Assembly (NCBI RefSeq): GCF_003675325.1
Contig: NZ_CP033072.1
Location: 1-64,000, forward strand
From: Streptomyces dangxiongensis
GTDB lineage: Bacteria; Actinomycetota; Actinomycetes; Streptomycetales; Streptomycetaceae
DNA: 64,000 nucleotides
Direction of reading: 5' to 3'
Below, piece by piece: positions 21,454 through 30,505 of this stretch (position 1 is the stretch's first letter; each line of letters opens with the position of its first letter). Under the pieces are notes generated by a model. It was not told the DNA's origin and did no database searches. It saw only the letters and a list, made by a program, of their open reading frames with translations. The translations under genes were made by a program, and so were the position numbers.

Positions 21454-22047
21454 TCAGTCTTTCTGAACACGGGCGTGCAGATGCATGTCATGCCAGCCGT
21501 CAGCGTGAAGCAGTGCACGACGTCGTACTCCTTCGAGGATGTATCCGGTCTTCTCGGCGATGCGGCAGGATGCGGCGTTCGCCGTGGAGTGGCCGAGTTC
21601 GAGTCGGTTGAAGCCGGTCTCTTCCAGTGCCCAGCTCGACACTCGGGTCACCGCCCGGGAGCAGACGCCCTTGCCGCGGGCCTCCGGGGCGGTCCAGTAG
21701 GAGATTTCTGCTTGGCCGCCGGCCATGATGATGGACTGGAGGGAGACCCGTCCGAGAAGCGTCTCGTCGCCACCGTCGACCACGGCCCAGTGGCAGGCGG
21801 TCTCGCTCCCCCAGCCGCGGCGCCACTGTTCGATCCATTCTCGGGCCTCGTCTTCGGAGTCAGCTCTGCGTAGGTGCCAGTGCTGGATTGTCGGGTCCTG
21901 GAACACTCGCGCGACGGCGGCTGCGTCGGAAGGCAGCCAGGGCCGTAGTAGCAAGTCGCTGTCGATGTGCAGCGACGGCTGGTCAGAGGTGTTGAGGGTG
22001 CCAGGAGGCATGACGGCGGTGACCAGAGAAGGCATGATCGACATCAT
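21454..22047 (-). CDS. GNAT-family N-acetyltransferase (RimJ/RimL-like)
   Basis: Intact protein of 197 aa. Acetyl-CoA-dependent transferase of the RimJ/RimL group. It has the strand-helix start DLLLRPWLPSDAAAVARVFQ, the central EISYWTAPEARGKGVCSRAV that binds the CoA pyrophosphate, and the C-terminal RIAEKTGYILEGVRRRALLH typical of the group. ATG 22047 is used; ATG 22014 is also possible. The substrate cannot be predicted (ribosomal protein N-termini, antibiotics and small amines are all acted on by relatives). The IS110 end lies only about 30 bp upstream, so its native promoter was probably displaced. Confidence 0.8.
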   Translation of the reverse strand: MMSIMPSLVTAVMPPGTLNTSDQPSLHIDSDLLLRPWLPSDAAAVARVFQDPTIQHWHLRRADSEDEAREWIEQWRRGWGSETACHWAVVDGGDETLLGRVSLQSIIMAGGQAEISYWTAPEARGKGVCSRAVTRVSSWALEETGFNRLELGHSTANAASCRIAEKTGYILEGVRRRALLHADGWHDMHLHARVQKD

Positions 22048-22078
22048 GGCAACCCTGTCTTTGGCTTCCGCTGCCGGG

Positions 22079-23308
22079 TCAGGCTGGCGCTGGGAGAAGT
22101 GATGCGAACGCTTGTTGCTCGTCGAAGTGTTGCCGGGTCTTCAAGCAGTGGTGGAGCTGGCCGAGGAAGCGGTTCAGCAAGTGCCGTTGTGCGGCGGCGT
22201 GCCAGTCGCCATGCTCGCGTCGGTGACGGTAGTGCGCGTTCGCTCCTGGTGAGGCGGTAAGGGCGGCGAAGGCCCAGAGGAAGCCGGCGTTGATGAGGCG
22301 GTTGTTCTTGACGAAGCGGCGGCCGACGAAGCGCTTCTTCCCGGAGGCCCGGGTGATGGGCGCGGATCCGGCATACGACTTCAGAGCCCGGGCGTCGGTG
22401 AATCGTCCCCGGTTATCGCCCAGCTCGGCGAACACGCGGGCGCCGAGCATCGGTCCCAGGCCGGGGAAGCTGAGGAGGATCTCGCTGTCGGCGTGCTGGT
22501 GAAAGGCGGCTGTGGCCGCCTCCGCGAGATCGTCCGCGGCCTCGCAGGTGGCGTCCAGCTGTTTGAGCAGGGCCAAGAGCTGGTGGCCGAAGGCGTCCTC
22601 GACACCGGGCAGCTGGTGGGCGTGCTCGGCGCGGAAGATGTCCCGCAGCCGCTCGGCTTCTGCGTCGCAGCCGCGGAGGCGGCCACTGCGTTTGAGGGCG
22701 GCCCGCAACTGGGCGCGGGTGAGCTTCGCGGCCTTGGCCGGGGTCGGGGCCAAGGTGAGTACGACACGGGCGTCAGCCCTGGTCAGGCCGCCTTGCTTGC
22801 CCTGGAAGGCCAGCAGGGCGGCAGGGTAGTACTCGCGCAGGAGCGAGCGGACCTGGTTGGCGACCTGCTGCCGGGTCCAGACGGCGTCCTGCTGCGCTCG
22901 GGCCAGGACTGTGATGGCTTGGGCGAGTTCGGAGTCGGCCGGCAGGGGCCGGTGGGTGTGCATGTCGGTGCGCAGGATGTTCGCCAGGACCAGGGCGTCG
23001 CCCGGGTCGGATTTCTTGCGGCTGACGCCGTGGCGGTCGCGGTAGCGGGCGGCGGCGAGCGGGTTGATCGCGAACACCCGACGGCTGCCGGTGCGCAGGC
23101 TCGCGACCAGGAGGCCGTGGCTGGTCTCGATGGCCACCGGTATCGGATCTTCTGGGCTGTCACCGTGCTCGGCCAGGAGGGCCAAGAGTTTGTGGTAGCC
23201 GGCCGCGTCGTCGGTGATACGGGCTTTGGCGAGCAGGGTGCCGGCTTCGTCGACGAGGGCAATGTCGTGGTGACGCTCCGCCCAGTCGATGCCGCAGAAC
23301 ACAGTCAA
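22079..23308 (-). CDS. IS110-family transposase (DEDD recombinase)
   Basis: Intact protein of about 410 aa. The N-terminal RuvC-like DEDD domain starts VFCGIDWAERHHDIALVDEA (first Asp), has VAIETSHGLLV (Glu) and KKSDPGDALVLANILR (two Asp). The C-terminal Transposase_20 domain has LLSFPGLGPMLGARVFAELG and YAGSAPITRASGKKRFVGRR with the conserved catalytic Ser. TTG 23308 is preferred because GGAGG lies at 23314-23318, five bases upstream. IS110 elements make no terminal inverted repeats or long target duplications, so the ends are not visible. Confidence 0.85.
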   Translation of the reverse strand: MTVFCGIDWAERHHDIALVDEAGTLLAKARITDDAAGYHKLLALLAEHGDSPEDPIPVAIETSHGLLVASLRTGSRRVFAINPLAAARYRDRHGVSRKKSDPGDALVLANILRTDMHTHRPLPADSELAQAITVLARAQQDAVWTRQQVANQVRSLLREYYPAALLAFQGKQGGLTRADARVVLTLAPTPAKAAKLTRAQLRAALKRSGRLRGCDAEAERLRDIFRAEHAHQLPGVEDAFGHQLLALLKQLDATCEAADDLAEAATAAFHQHADSEILLSFPGLGPMLGARVFAELGDNRGRFTDARALKSYAGSAPITRASGKKRFVGRRFVKNNRLINAGFLWAFAALTASPGANAHYRHRREHGDWHAAAQRHLLNRFLGQLHHCLKTRQHFDEQQAFASLLPAPA

Positions 23309-23785
23309 GCGATCCTCCCAGATCCGTCCGTTTATGCAGGTCACGAGCACATGCGGGTCACGCGGCGCCCTAATCCAAGGACTCGTTGGTCCGCCATCTC
23401 AGTAGCCGTTCGCGACACCAGCGCACCCCAGGGGCTCGATCTTTCTGCAGAGCTCGCGGGCTCGCGGATGAACGAGAGGTCGACTCTGGAGCGGGCTCGC
23501 GCCGTGACGATCAACGTCCGAGCAGCCCCCGGGAGTTTCGCGGTGATCACGGAGGCGCCGGGCTGCGCCGCTCTTGACAGAGGCCTCAAGGGCCGGGGGA
23601 AACGGAGGCATCAGCCCGGCGCCCGCGTCATCACCGCGGGCCCCGCAACGGACAGCGATGCCGCTCTTTGAGGAGGCCTTGATGGCCAGGGGGGATCCAG
23701 GCATTCGCTGTCCTGCGCGAGCAGCTGTCCGGGTTGTTGCATGGTCCCGGGCCGTCTGCTTACTCACTGGATTAGGGGGGTTCTT
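23309..23785. other. Noncoding left end of the IS110 element and promoter region
   Basis: About 480 bp without a convincing gene. In the IS110 group the noncoding stretch upstream of the transposase encodes the bridge RNA that guides target choice, so the part next to 23308 is where it should lie. The exact RNA and element end cannot be fixed by eye. The right part must also hold the promoter of the DUF3761 gene. Confidence 0.35.
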
Positions 23786-24055
23786 TTGCGCGCACGTCTT
23801 GTTGCCCCGGCCATCGCTGTCGCTCTCACCGGTGTTCTGTTCAGCGCACCGACCGCGTCCGCGGCCACTCTGCCGTCCACCAACACCGCTCACCACTGCA
23901 TCCACCACACCACCGGGCTGTGCGGCTGGACGCACCACCAAAAGCCCAAAGACAAGTACGAGACCGCCAAGTGCAAGGACGCTTCCCTGTCCTACTCGCG
24001 GCACTCGCAGGGCACGTGCTCCCACCACCACGGCGTCCGCTACTGGTTCAAGTAG
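23786..24055 (+). CDS. Small secreted DUF3761-family protein
   Basis: Intact protein of about 89 aa. TTG 23786 is preceded by GGGGGG at 23775-23780 and starts a signal peptide (LRARLVAPAIAVALTGVLFS, ending PTASAA). The mature part contains CKDASLSYSRHSQGTCSHHH and ends GVRYWFK, which is the DUF3761 signature of two Cys around an SxxxxGTCSHH core. It is exported; function unknown. A hairpin terminator follows at 24069. Confidence 0.75.
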   Translation: MRARLVAPAIAVALTGVLFSAPTASAATLPSTNTAHHCIHHTTGLCGWTHHQKPKDKYETAKCKDASLSYSRHSQGTCSHHHGVRYWFK

Positions 24056-24068
24056 ATCCGTCCCCGAC

Positions 24069-24088
24069 GGAGGCCGCCTTCGGCCTCC
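24069..24088 (+). terminator. Hairpin terminator after the DUF3761 gene
   Basis: GGAGGCCG, loop CCTT, CGGCCTCC: a perfect 8-bp stem 13 bp after the stop codon. No U tract, as is common in Streptomyces. Confidence 0.6.
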
Positions 24089-24205
24089 AGCTCACCTCAC
24101 CGGTGCCGACCACGCAATGTGTTGTTCTTCCTTCGGTTTGACGGCATTGCAGGGGGTCATGCGTACAGCCAGTACCCAGACCGGCAACCGAGGAAGGTGA
24201 GCGAC

Positions 24206-24379
24206 ATGGCCGCCAGCGAGAAGGCCAGGGCCAAGGCCGAACAGGCAGTGGGCAAGGCCGCTCAAGCAGCCGGACACGCCGTGGGCAACCATAAACTGGT
24301 CGCCAAGGGCCACGCGGCCGAGGCCGCAGGTGCAGCCCGCGAGGCCAAGGAATCACTGAAGGACACCGGCCGGCACTGA
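24206..24379 (+). CDS. CsbD-like small stress protein
   Basis: Intact 57-aa protein, highly charged and helical: AKAEQAVGKAAQAAGHAVGN, then HKLVAKGHAAEAAGAARE. This lysine/alanine-rich repeat pattern is that of CsbD-type general stress proteins, whose exact role is unknown. ATG 24206 has GGAAGG at 24192-24197; an in-frame GTG at 24197 overlaps that site and is less likely. A strong terminator follows at 24399, so it is a single-gene unit. Confidence 0.65.
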   Translation: MAASEKARAKAEQAVGKAAQAAGHAVGNHKLVAKGHAAEAAGAAREAKESLKDTGRH

Positions 24380-24398
24380 CGGACAAGCAGCAGTACGT

Positions 24399-24427
24399 GG
24401 GGGCGGTCCCGCCATCGGGCCGCCCCC
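24399..24427 (+). terminator. Hairpin terminator after the CsbD-like gene
   Basis: GGGGGCGG pairs with CCGCCCCC, with an inner CCCG-CCAT-CGGG extension: a 12-bp stem with one bulged T. Placed 20 bp after the stop. Confidence 0.65.
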
Positions 24428-24672
24428 CGTTCCGTTACGAGCGGTTCGACGGCCGTGGCCGCGCCTTCTGTTGCGGCATAGCGTAGACAGGCTGCTCCAG
24501 GGCGGGCGAGCGGCACTGTGCATCGAGCGTTCTGATGACCTTGCCGGCGTGGCGACGACCGCGGTTGCATGCACGCCGGGAGGTCTTCGCTACCGAACTC
24601 GACGTTGTGGGCTTTCGTGTGGTCCGGGGACGACGACCTCACCGCCGATAGATCAAGACGGGTGCCGGCTGA

Positions 24673-26125
24673 TCAGCACTGCGGATGGGCATGAATCCAG
24701 GACAGGCCTCCGAGGTCCAGGCGTCGGCGAGTTCGAGTGACAGCGACGTAGGCCAGACGAGCTTCAGCATCGTCAATCGGATCGGGTGGTGTTGCGGAGC
24801 CGTTCTGGACACCTGGCTGGTGGTCTTGGGGGCGGGCGAAGTCGTCAGCGATGAGTACGCGGGGCCATTCGCGTCCTTTGGCCTTGTGGGCCGTGGAGAT
24901 GGTGACGTGCGCGCGCGGTTCGGGAACGAGCTGGGTGACGGCGGCGAGGATCGCGTCCGTGCCGTGGGTGTCTACGAGGTTGACCAGGGGTTGTAGGTCA
25001 CGTCCGGCTGGGTCGTGGGCGGCGTAGTCCTGCAGGTCTCCCCAGGAGGGGAACAGGATCAGTTCGGGGTGCTGGGTGCGGCGGCCTTCTTTGAGGTCGC
25101 GGGCGGCTTGGGCCAAGGCGCGCAGGCTGTCTCCTCCCCACGAGGGCTACTCGGTGTCCGGCAGTCATGAGCGTCATGACGTGGGCGATCGCGCCGACAT
25201 TGGTTCGACACAGGACGGCGTCGGGGGTGGCGACCGGTCCGATTTCGGTGAGCACGGTGGGGGTGCCGGTGAGCCGGATGGGTGCGTCGGCCAGGCTGAG
25301 CCAGAGGTTGGCTTCTTCGGCGAGGTGGGGTCCGAAGCGGAAGGACTGCGACAAGGTCAGCTGGGTGCCGTTGAAGCCGGTCATGATGTCTTTGGCGCCG
25401 CGCCATTGATAGATGGCTTGGGCGGAGTCACCGACCATGACGAGTTGGGCGTGGTCACGCTGGGCGAGAAAAATCTGCTCCACAACTGGATTGGTGTCCT
25501 GGGCCTCGTCCAGGAGCAGGTAGTCGGCGTCGAGTTTCGGCTGAGTGAGTGCCCAGATCTTCAGATAGTGGTCGTGTTCGAAGCGGACGCAACCGTCGTC
25601 GGGGTTCTGCAGGTCCTGCCAGGCTTTGCGGGCGATGGGGACGATGTGGGTGGCGAGCTCGCGGTGCAGGCCGTTGTCTTCCAGGCCCCGCAGTTTCGGT
25701 ACGTGGTGGCGGGTGAGCTGGGTGTCTGAGGTGTGGCAGAAGCGGGTGATCGTGCGTAGGAGGGCGTGGGACAGGGCGCGTTGAGAGACGTCGCGCTCGC
25801 CGATATGGATGGCTTTGGTCAGTCCGAGGGCCTGTCCTGTTTGCCATGCGGGGCGCCGGGGGCGTTCAGGCGGCGGGCGTAGCGGTGGCCGACGGCTGCA
25901 TAGGCGAGGGCGTGGGCGGTCTTGCACTTCACGGTGTGCGGAAAGCGGGTGGTGGCGTCCTGGGCGATGGACCGGTTGTAGGCGAGATAGCGGCCGTGAC
26001 GCTGGGTGGAGCGGGCCAGCATTTCCAGCGCGGTGGTCTTGCCGGTACCGGCTCCGGCTTGCAGCCAGATGGTCGCCCGCGTGGAAGGCGTCGGCTGCGG
26101 CGGCTTGTTCATCGGTGGGCTTCAT
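24673..26125 (-). CDS. UvrD/Rep-like superfamily 1 helicase, frameshifted
   Basis: ATP-dependent DNA helicase of about 484 aa, short for the family. In order: Q-motif region TDEQAAAADAF; Walker A QAGAGTGKTTALEML; Walker B DYLLLDEAQDTNPVVEQIF; motif III MVGDSAQAIYQWRGA; motif IV QSFRFGPHLAEEANLWL; motif V ISTAHKAKGREW; motif VI YVAVTRTRRRL. Shifts near 26060, 25830 and 25140 break it; each is a one-base fix. No nuclease domain is visible. It is alone on this strand, so its partner (repair, plasmid maintenance or defence) is unknown. Confidence 0.75.
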
Positions 26126-26929
26126 GGCTGGAGAGGTCCTTGGCGAGTTGGATGAGAGGGATCGACTGTCAGGGTGAGGCGCGGGGGTTCGGCGACGGGA
26201 GGGCGGCCCAGGCGATTGGTGTTCAGCGTTCAGCCCGGCGCGGGCGGCCAGAGCCTGGTCCGCAGCCCTCTGGGAGCGCCCACAGTCGTCATGGCAATGC
26301 CTTCGGCAGGAGGCCTGCTTACGCAGTGGTGGAAGGGTGGTGTGCCGGACACGATGGGTCCGGCTTCCGGGGTGGCGGATGGTGATCGCGCCGATGGGCG
26401 GCCGGTTGCCAAGCCGCTCGATGCAGTCGGCCGGGTTGGCTCAAGGATCGGTTGCAGCGAGTGCGACGAGGCACGTGGTGTTCGGGTTGGCGGCGAGCGG
26501 CGTCGGGTGCCAGGCAGTGGTGGGTTCGGCCTGGGTGGGAACGCGGGTGAGCCTGATCTTGAGGTTTGGCACGGCAGGTGTCGGTTGTGGTGCCGCTCGG
26601 GAACTGGTGGCTGCGCTCGGATTCGGGCGGCGTGCAGAAGCCGGTCAGGGACAGGCGGGCGGCGGTGTGGACGGTGCGGTGCGGGGAGCGGCGGTAAGAC
26701 AGGTGGCGGGAGCTGATGCCCCGCTGAGGGGATGTGCGTGGTGTTTGAGGGGGCACGACGGTGAAGTTGCCAGGAGCCGCACCGATGGCCGGTGTCGGCT
26801 TCCACGGTTGTCACACGGTCGGCGCAGTGCGGGGGAACTCACGCACGAGACATGGTCTTTTTGTTCGGCATCGTCTCGCCTGTGCGGGTGGACCTCACCG
26901 GCGGTGGGCGTGGAGTTGGGGCTGGCCTT
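26126..26929. other. Intergenic region without a supported gene
   Basis: About 800 bp between the helicase start and the end of the XRE gene. Open frames exist on both strands, but they are rich in Arg, Pro and Ser or are the mirror of neighbouring genes. I see no motif or ribosome binding site that supports any of them. Confidence 0.4.
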
Positions 26930-27193
26930 TCAGGGCCGTGGTGCGCCGGGAGTGGGGTGGCCGTCGCACAGGGAGGTGAGGAAGCGTTCGATGGGGACGT
27001 CGAACGCGTGGGCCAGGGCGTGCCAGGTGGCGAGGCTGCCGGCGGTGTGGCCGTGTTCCAGGTCGATGAGGGTGCGCCTGGCCAGGCCGCTGCGTTCGGC
27101 GAGGCTGTCGAAGGTCCATCCGCGCTCGCCCCTCAGTCGCGCGAGCTCGACGCGCAGTGCGGTGAGGTTGGGGTCGGGCGGGATGATCGTCAC
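26930..27193 (-). CDS. XRE-family HTH regulator
   Basis: Intact 87-aa DNA-binding protein. Its core, VELARLRGERGWTFDSLAER followed by SGLARRTLIDLEHGH, is a standard XRE helix-turn-helix, and TWHALAHAFDVPIERFL is the usual fourth and fifth helix. GTG 27193 is the best start. It is divergent from the gene that begins about 27223, and the two share a short region with palindromic sites at 27228 and 27264, so it probably represses itself and its neighbour (inference). Confidence 0.75.
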   Translation of the reverse strand: MTIIPPDPNLTALRVELARLRGERGWTFDSLAERSGLARRTLIDLEHGHTAGSLATWHALAHAFDVPIERFLTSLCDGHPTPGAPRP

Positions 27194-27222
27194 TGCACCA
27201 TCCGACGGCGCAGGCCTGCACC

Positions 27223-28394
27223 ATGTCAGTGCAGACTTCTGCACTATTTCTGCGGGGCGACCCGGTGCAGGTTCCTGCACTACCGTCCGTCCCGGGATCC
27301 CTGCCAGCGGGTGGCTGGTCCTGTGACGCGGACAGACAGGAGAACAGCCGACCGAAGAGGCTCGCCGGCGCCGAGGTACGGCGGATCTGGACGGTTGAGT
27401 TGCGCTCTCGCGCGGGCCGGCCTGACCTCGTGTGCGCACACTGCACCGAACCTGCGCCTCAGCTCGAGGCCGCGTCTGCGCGGTCTGCCGCCTTGGCCCA
27501 TCTGGCCCGTCACGCTCGGGCTGATGCCCTGCCGGGGCATCTACGCGTCTGCCAGTGCCGGATGCGGGAGTGCCGGTGGCACTCCCGCCACCGCGGCTGC
27601 GCCGGTCCGATCCTGCTTGTCCTCACCTGTGATGCGAACGGCCGCAACTGGCGTCTGGCCGACACCTGTGCGGCGTGCGCGGCCGTGACACGCCACAGTG
27701 CCGTTGTTCCCGATACACACGTGGGCAGGCAACAGCTCTGCGCGCCGGTGCCGGCCGCCCGGGGTGCCCGTCACGGCGGAGCGGAAGAACAGAAGCGGGT
27801 ACGGGAGACCCTGACCTACCTCGCCACCGCTTTGCCCCGGTTCACCTCTCCCGCTGCTCGCATGCTGGCCGTTCAGTGCACTTTGCGTACCGACAGCCGT
27901 GGACACGTCCGTCTCCCGGCAGGCTTGCTGCGTGGGATGCGTCTATGCGGACGCGGGGAAGTGTGGGAAGAGTTGGCGCACGGATTGTGGCTTCGGCCGC
28001 CGGATCTCAGGACGACACCTGTATCAGTGCGTCTCCTCGATGCCACAGTGCGTGACCAGCTACCAGGCCGCAGTGCACGGTGCCGTGCTGCCCACTGGGC
28101 CTTGCGGCCAACTCTGCTGTCCCTTCCTCCGTCCGCGCCTGCGGCACTTCAGCTGAGCGCCCTCGTCATTGCCGTACACACCTGCGGGGAGTCGCACACA
28201 CCGACATGGAATCTCTGACACGGCTGGGTGGGCACACATCGCAGCAGACCGCCGAGCTGCTCGATGGGCTGGTCGCCCTGCACGCCCTGGCGGGCTGGCG
28301 TCACGACCGTGAAAAGGACGAAGTGTTCTGGCAGTTGCGGCCTCGTCACCCGGAAATGCGCACTGCGCAGTACGCCGGAGCTGGCCGGTGGTGA
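27223..28394 (+). CDS. Conserved Streptomyces protein with Cys/His-rich region, one frameshift
   Basis: About 390 aa, function unknown. The first recognisable block is VRRIWTVELRSRAGRPDLVC. Then follow CAHC, a Cys/His-rich region CQCRMRECRWHSRHRGCAGP and DTCAACAAVTRHSAVVPDT, and a helical C-terminal half. The frame breaks near 28200; joining gives LVIAVHT, then RLGGHTSQQTAELLDGLVAL and WRHDREKDEVFWQL, which looks like a small winged helix. The ATG at 27223 lies on operator 1, so the real start may be further downstream (perhaps GTG 27323 with a lost base). Paired with the next gene, it resembles a conserved regulator pair of Streptomyces arms. Confidence 0.55.
27228..27245. promoter_or_regulatory. 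Operator-like palindrome 1
   Basis: AGTGCAGACTTCTGCACT: perfect 8-bp half-sites around a CT centre, in the divergent promoter region of the XRE gene. Confidence 0.5.
27264..27281. promoter_or_regulatory. Operator-like palindrome 2
   Basis: GGTGCAGGTTCCTGCACT: the same GTGCAG half-site pair, 7 of 8 positions symmetric, centred 36 bp from palindrome 1. Confidence 0.45.
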
Positions 28395-28557
28395 GCTCTG
28401 ACCGTCGCATGCGTGTCCGTCAGGCCGGACATACGCCACATGGCGGCGAAACGCCCGACGCCCGTATCATCGCTGCCACGCAACCGGGCAGGCAGTTACT
28501 TCTCAACTGATGGGGCTACCGCCGGGACCCCCCATACCGTCAGCGAGGGAACGCACG

Positions 28558-29192
28558 ATGTCCGACAGCACCGCTACTGCCACCGACCTGACATCGCAGT
28601 ACATTCGGCAAGTGACCGAAGACCTTGAGCGCAATGCCAAGGAACAGCAACGCGTCACAACGGAGATCGCCTCTCTACAAGAGCAGTTGGCCGCCTTGCA
28701 GCACGACCACAAGGTGCTCACCACCATGCGCCGGGCACTCGGGGCACCGGGCCAAGACCCCGGCACACCTTCCGCGTCCGCGGCCCCCGTCATGCCCTCG
28801 CCCCGGGAGAAGACGGCTGCGGCCTCCGGCAGGCGTCGCCGCGGCAAAGAGGGTGTGACGGTCCCGTCCGCCACCGTGAAGGTTCGCAAGAAGTCGGCAG
28901 CCGGTAAGTCGCCTGCCGAGGCGGCGCAGCCCACTTTGGTCACCCTCGTCGGCCAGCACCTGTCCGCCCAGACCGAACCGCGCTCAGCGGCGGAGATCAC
29001 TGCCGCTCTCAGCCAGGGGCATCCCGACCGCGACATCCGGACGACGGTCGTGCGCACGACCCTGGAGAACCTTGTGGCTCGGAGCAAGGCCCAGCGCACC
29101 AAGCAGGGCAGCTCCGTCTCTACACGGGTCCCGGCACGCAGGAGCAGGCGACGGTTCTGCCGGCTCCGGCGCAGCCCGTAGCTGGTGAGTAG
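28558..29192 (+). CDS. Conserved Streptomyces regulator-like protein, one frameshift
   Basis: About 211 aa. An N-terminal coiled coil (TEDLERNAKEQQRVTTEIAS, LQEQLAALQHDHKVLTTM), a basic Ala/Lys linker, and a C-terminal winged-helix-like domain (LVTLVGQHLSAQTEPRSAAE, VVRTTLENLVARSKAQRTKQ). One C is missing near 29128; with it the protein ends YTGPGTQEQATVLPAPAQ and stops at 29190-29192, directly against a hairpin terminator. The DNA-binding role is inferred from the basic linker and winged-helix pattern. Confidence 0.6.
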
Positions 29193-29232
29193 CCGGCGGG
29201 CGGGCGGCGCTCCCTGGGGAGCGTCGCCGGCT
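29191..29232 (+). terminator. Hairpin terminator overlapping the stop at 29192
   Basis: Outer arms AGCCGGCG and CGCCGGCT with an inner GCGCTCC-CTGG-GGAGCG stem. It supports the corrected stop of the gene before it. Confidence 0.55.
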
Positions 29233-29396
29233 GAGCCGTACGTCGCCTTCATCTTCTCCGCGGCGCACGGTGCGTGCTGTCTGACGGTGCCGGAAGGGCA
29301 TGCAGCTGGGGCGGGACTGGGGTGCTTGCGGCTGCCGTGGGCTGCGGTTTCGAGTGCTGGCCTCCGAGTGATCCGGCCGTGCCCTCCCGGCGAGTC

Positions 29397-30505
29397 TCAG
29401 GACGGAGGCCCAGCGACTTCTTCGATCATGCGGATGGCTTCGGTGCTGGAGACGTCGTAGAGGGAGGCGGTCTGCGGCCAGGCCTGGTCCGGGGCCGTGT
29501 CGGTGGAGGGGGCAGGGGGGCAGCCGTTGCTCCGTATCTGTTGTTTGAGATAGCGGCCGAAGGCCCAGGCGTCCTGCGCCGCGGTGAAGCGCCAGCGAGC
29601 CAGGGGGCGCCATGCGCGACGGGCGGGGTGCAGGTGAAGCCTGCCGCCCTGGGCCCCCCCATCCAGGGTGTGCAGGTCGTCGTGGACCACGAGGTAGAAG
29701 TCGCCGGGTTCGGCGGGGCTGATGCCCTGCTGTGCGCAGACCGGGCAGCCTGGTGGTGGCCGGGCAGGGATCCGGGGACGGGGGCTGAATGGCTGTCGCA
29801 GGTTGTACAGCGACTCTTCCACGGTGTGTCTGCCTGTCCGGGGTACGGATCGAGGGGATCCAGCCCCTGGGAGAGCATGCAGGCGACGGCTTGCTGTTCG
29901 TCAAGGCGGCCGCGGGTGGGGAACTGGTCGGCTCTACATGCCCAGCACTGGTGGCCGTGCAGGCGGACGGAAGCGAGCGTGGGAGTGCTGTGGTGACCGC
30001 AGTTGAGGCACCTGGCGAGCCAGGGCCGTAATTGCTGGCCGGGGTACGGGGTCAGCGGGTCGAGACCGGCCGCTTTCATGGCCGCAGCGGCTGTGGCCGC
30101 GCTGAGACTATGCCCCCCACAATGGATGCATCTGGCACGTCCGTTGCGGACGTGTGTGAGCCGTTTGGCTTTGACGGCTGCGCACTGGGCGCACCGGGAG
30201 CGCCAGGCCTTGCCTGCTCCGGGGTAGGGCTCCAGGGGCAACCAGCCGTGCTGTTCCATCGTGGCTGCGGCTTTGGTGCCGTCCAGCATGAGCTTGTTCG
30301 TGAGTTTGCGTGAACGGCACTTCCCCCGGCAGGCACCGGTGCCCTTGTTGATGACGTCGTTGTAGCGCGGGGAGTTGATCTGTCCGCAGCTGAGGCACGC
30401 GCAGCGCCAGGGTCGTTGTGTCCCCGGGAAGGGTTCGAGGGGGCGTGCTCCGCGCGCCAGGAGTGCTCGGACGGCTTCCGCCTCGGTGATTCTGCGTGGT
30501 GGCAT
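29397..30505 (-). CDS. Multi-zinc-ribbon repeat protein, one frameshift
   Basis: About 369 aa with four tandem modules of about 55 residues, each of the form helix, then PLEPYPG-like turn, then W-x-C-x-C-x2-C, then a second Cys pair: PLEPFPGTQRPWRCACLSCG, PLEPYPGAGKAWRSRCAQC, PLTPYPGQQLRPWLARCLNC and PLDPYPGQADTPWKSRCTTC. The C-terminal domain (GCPVCAQQGISPAEPGDFYL, then WRFTAAQDAWAFGRYLKQQI) weakly resembles a GIY-YIG-like nuclease core but lacks the usual Glu. The frame shifts near 29770. ATG 30505 (MPPRRITEAEAV) is taken as the start. Likely binds nucleic acid; function unknown. Confidence 0.55.

Noticed and set aside
22493..23671. A 392-codon plus-strand open frame opposite the IS110 transposase
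   Set aside because: The minus strand shows all DEDD and Transposase_20 motifs; the plus frame is a shadow.
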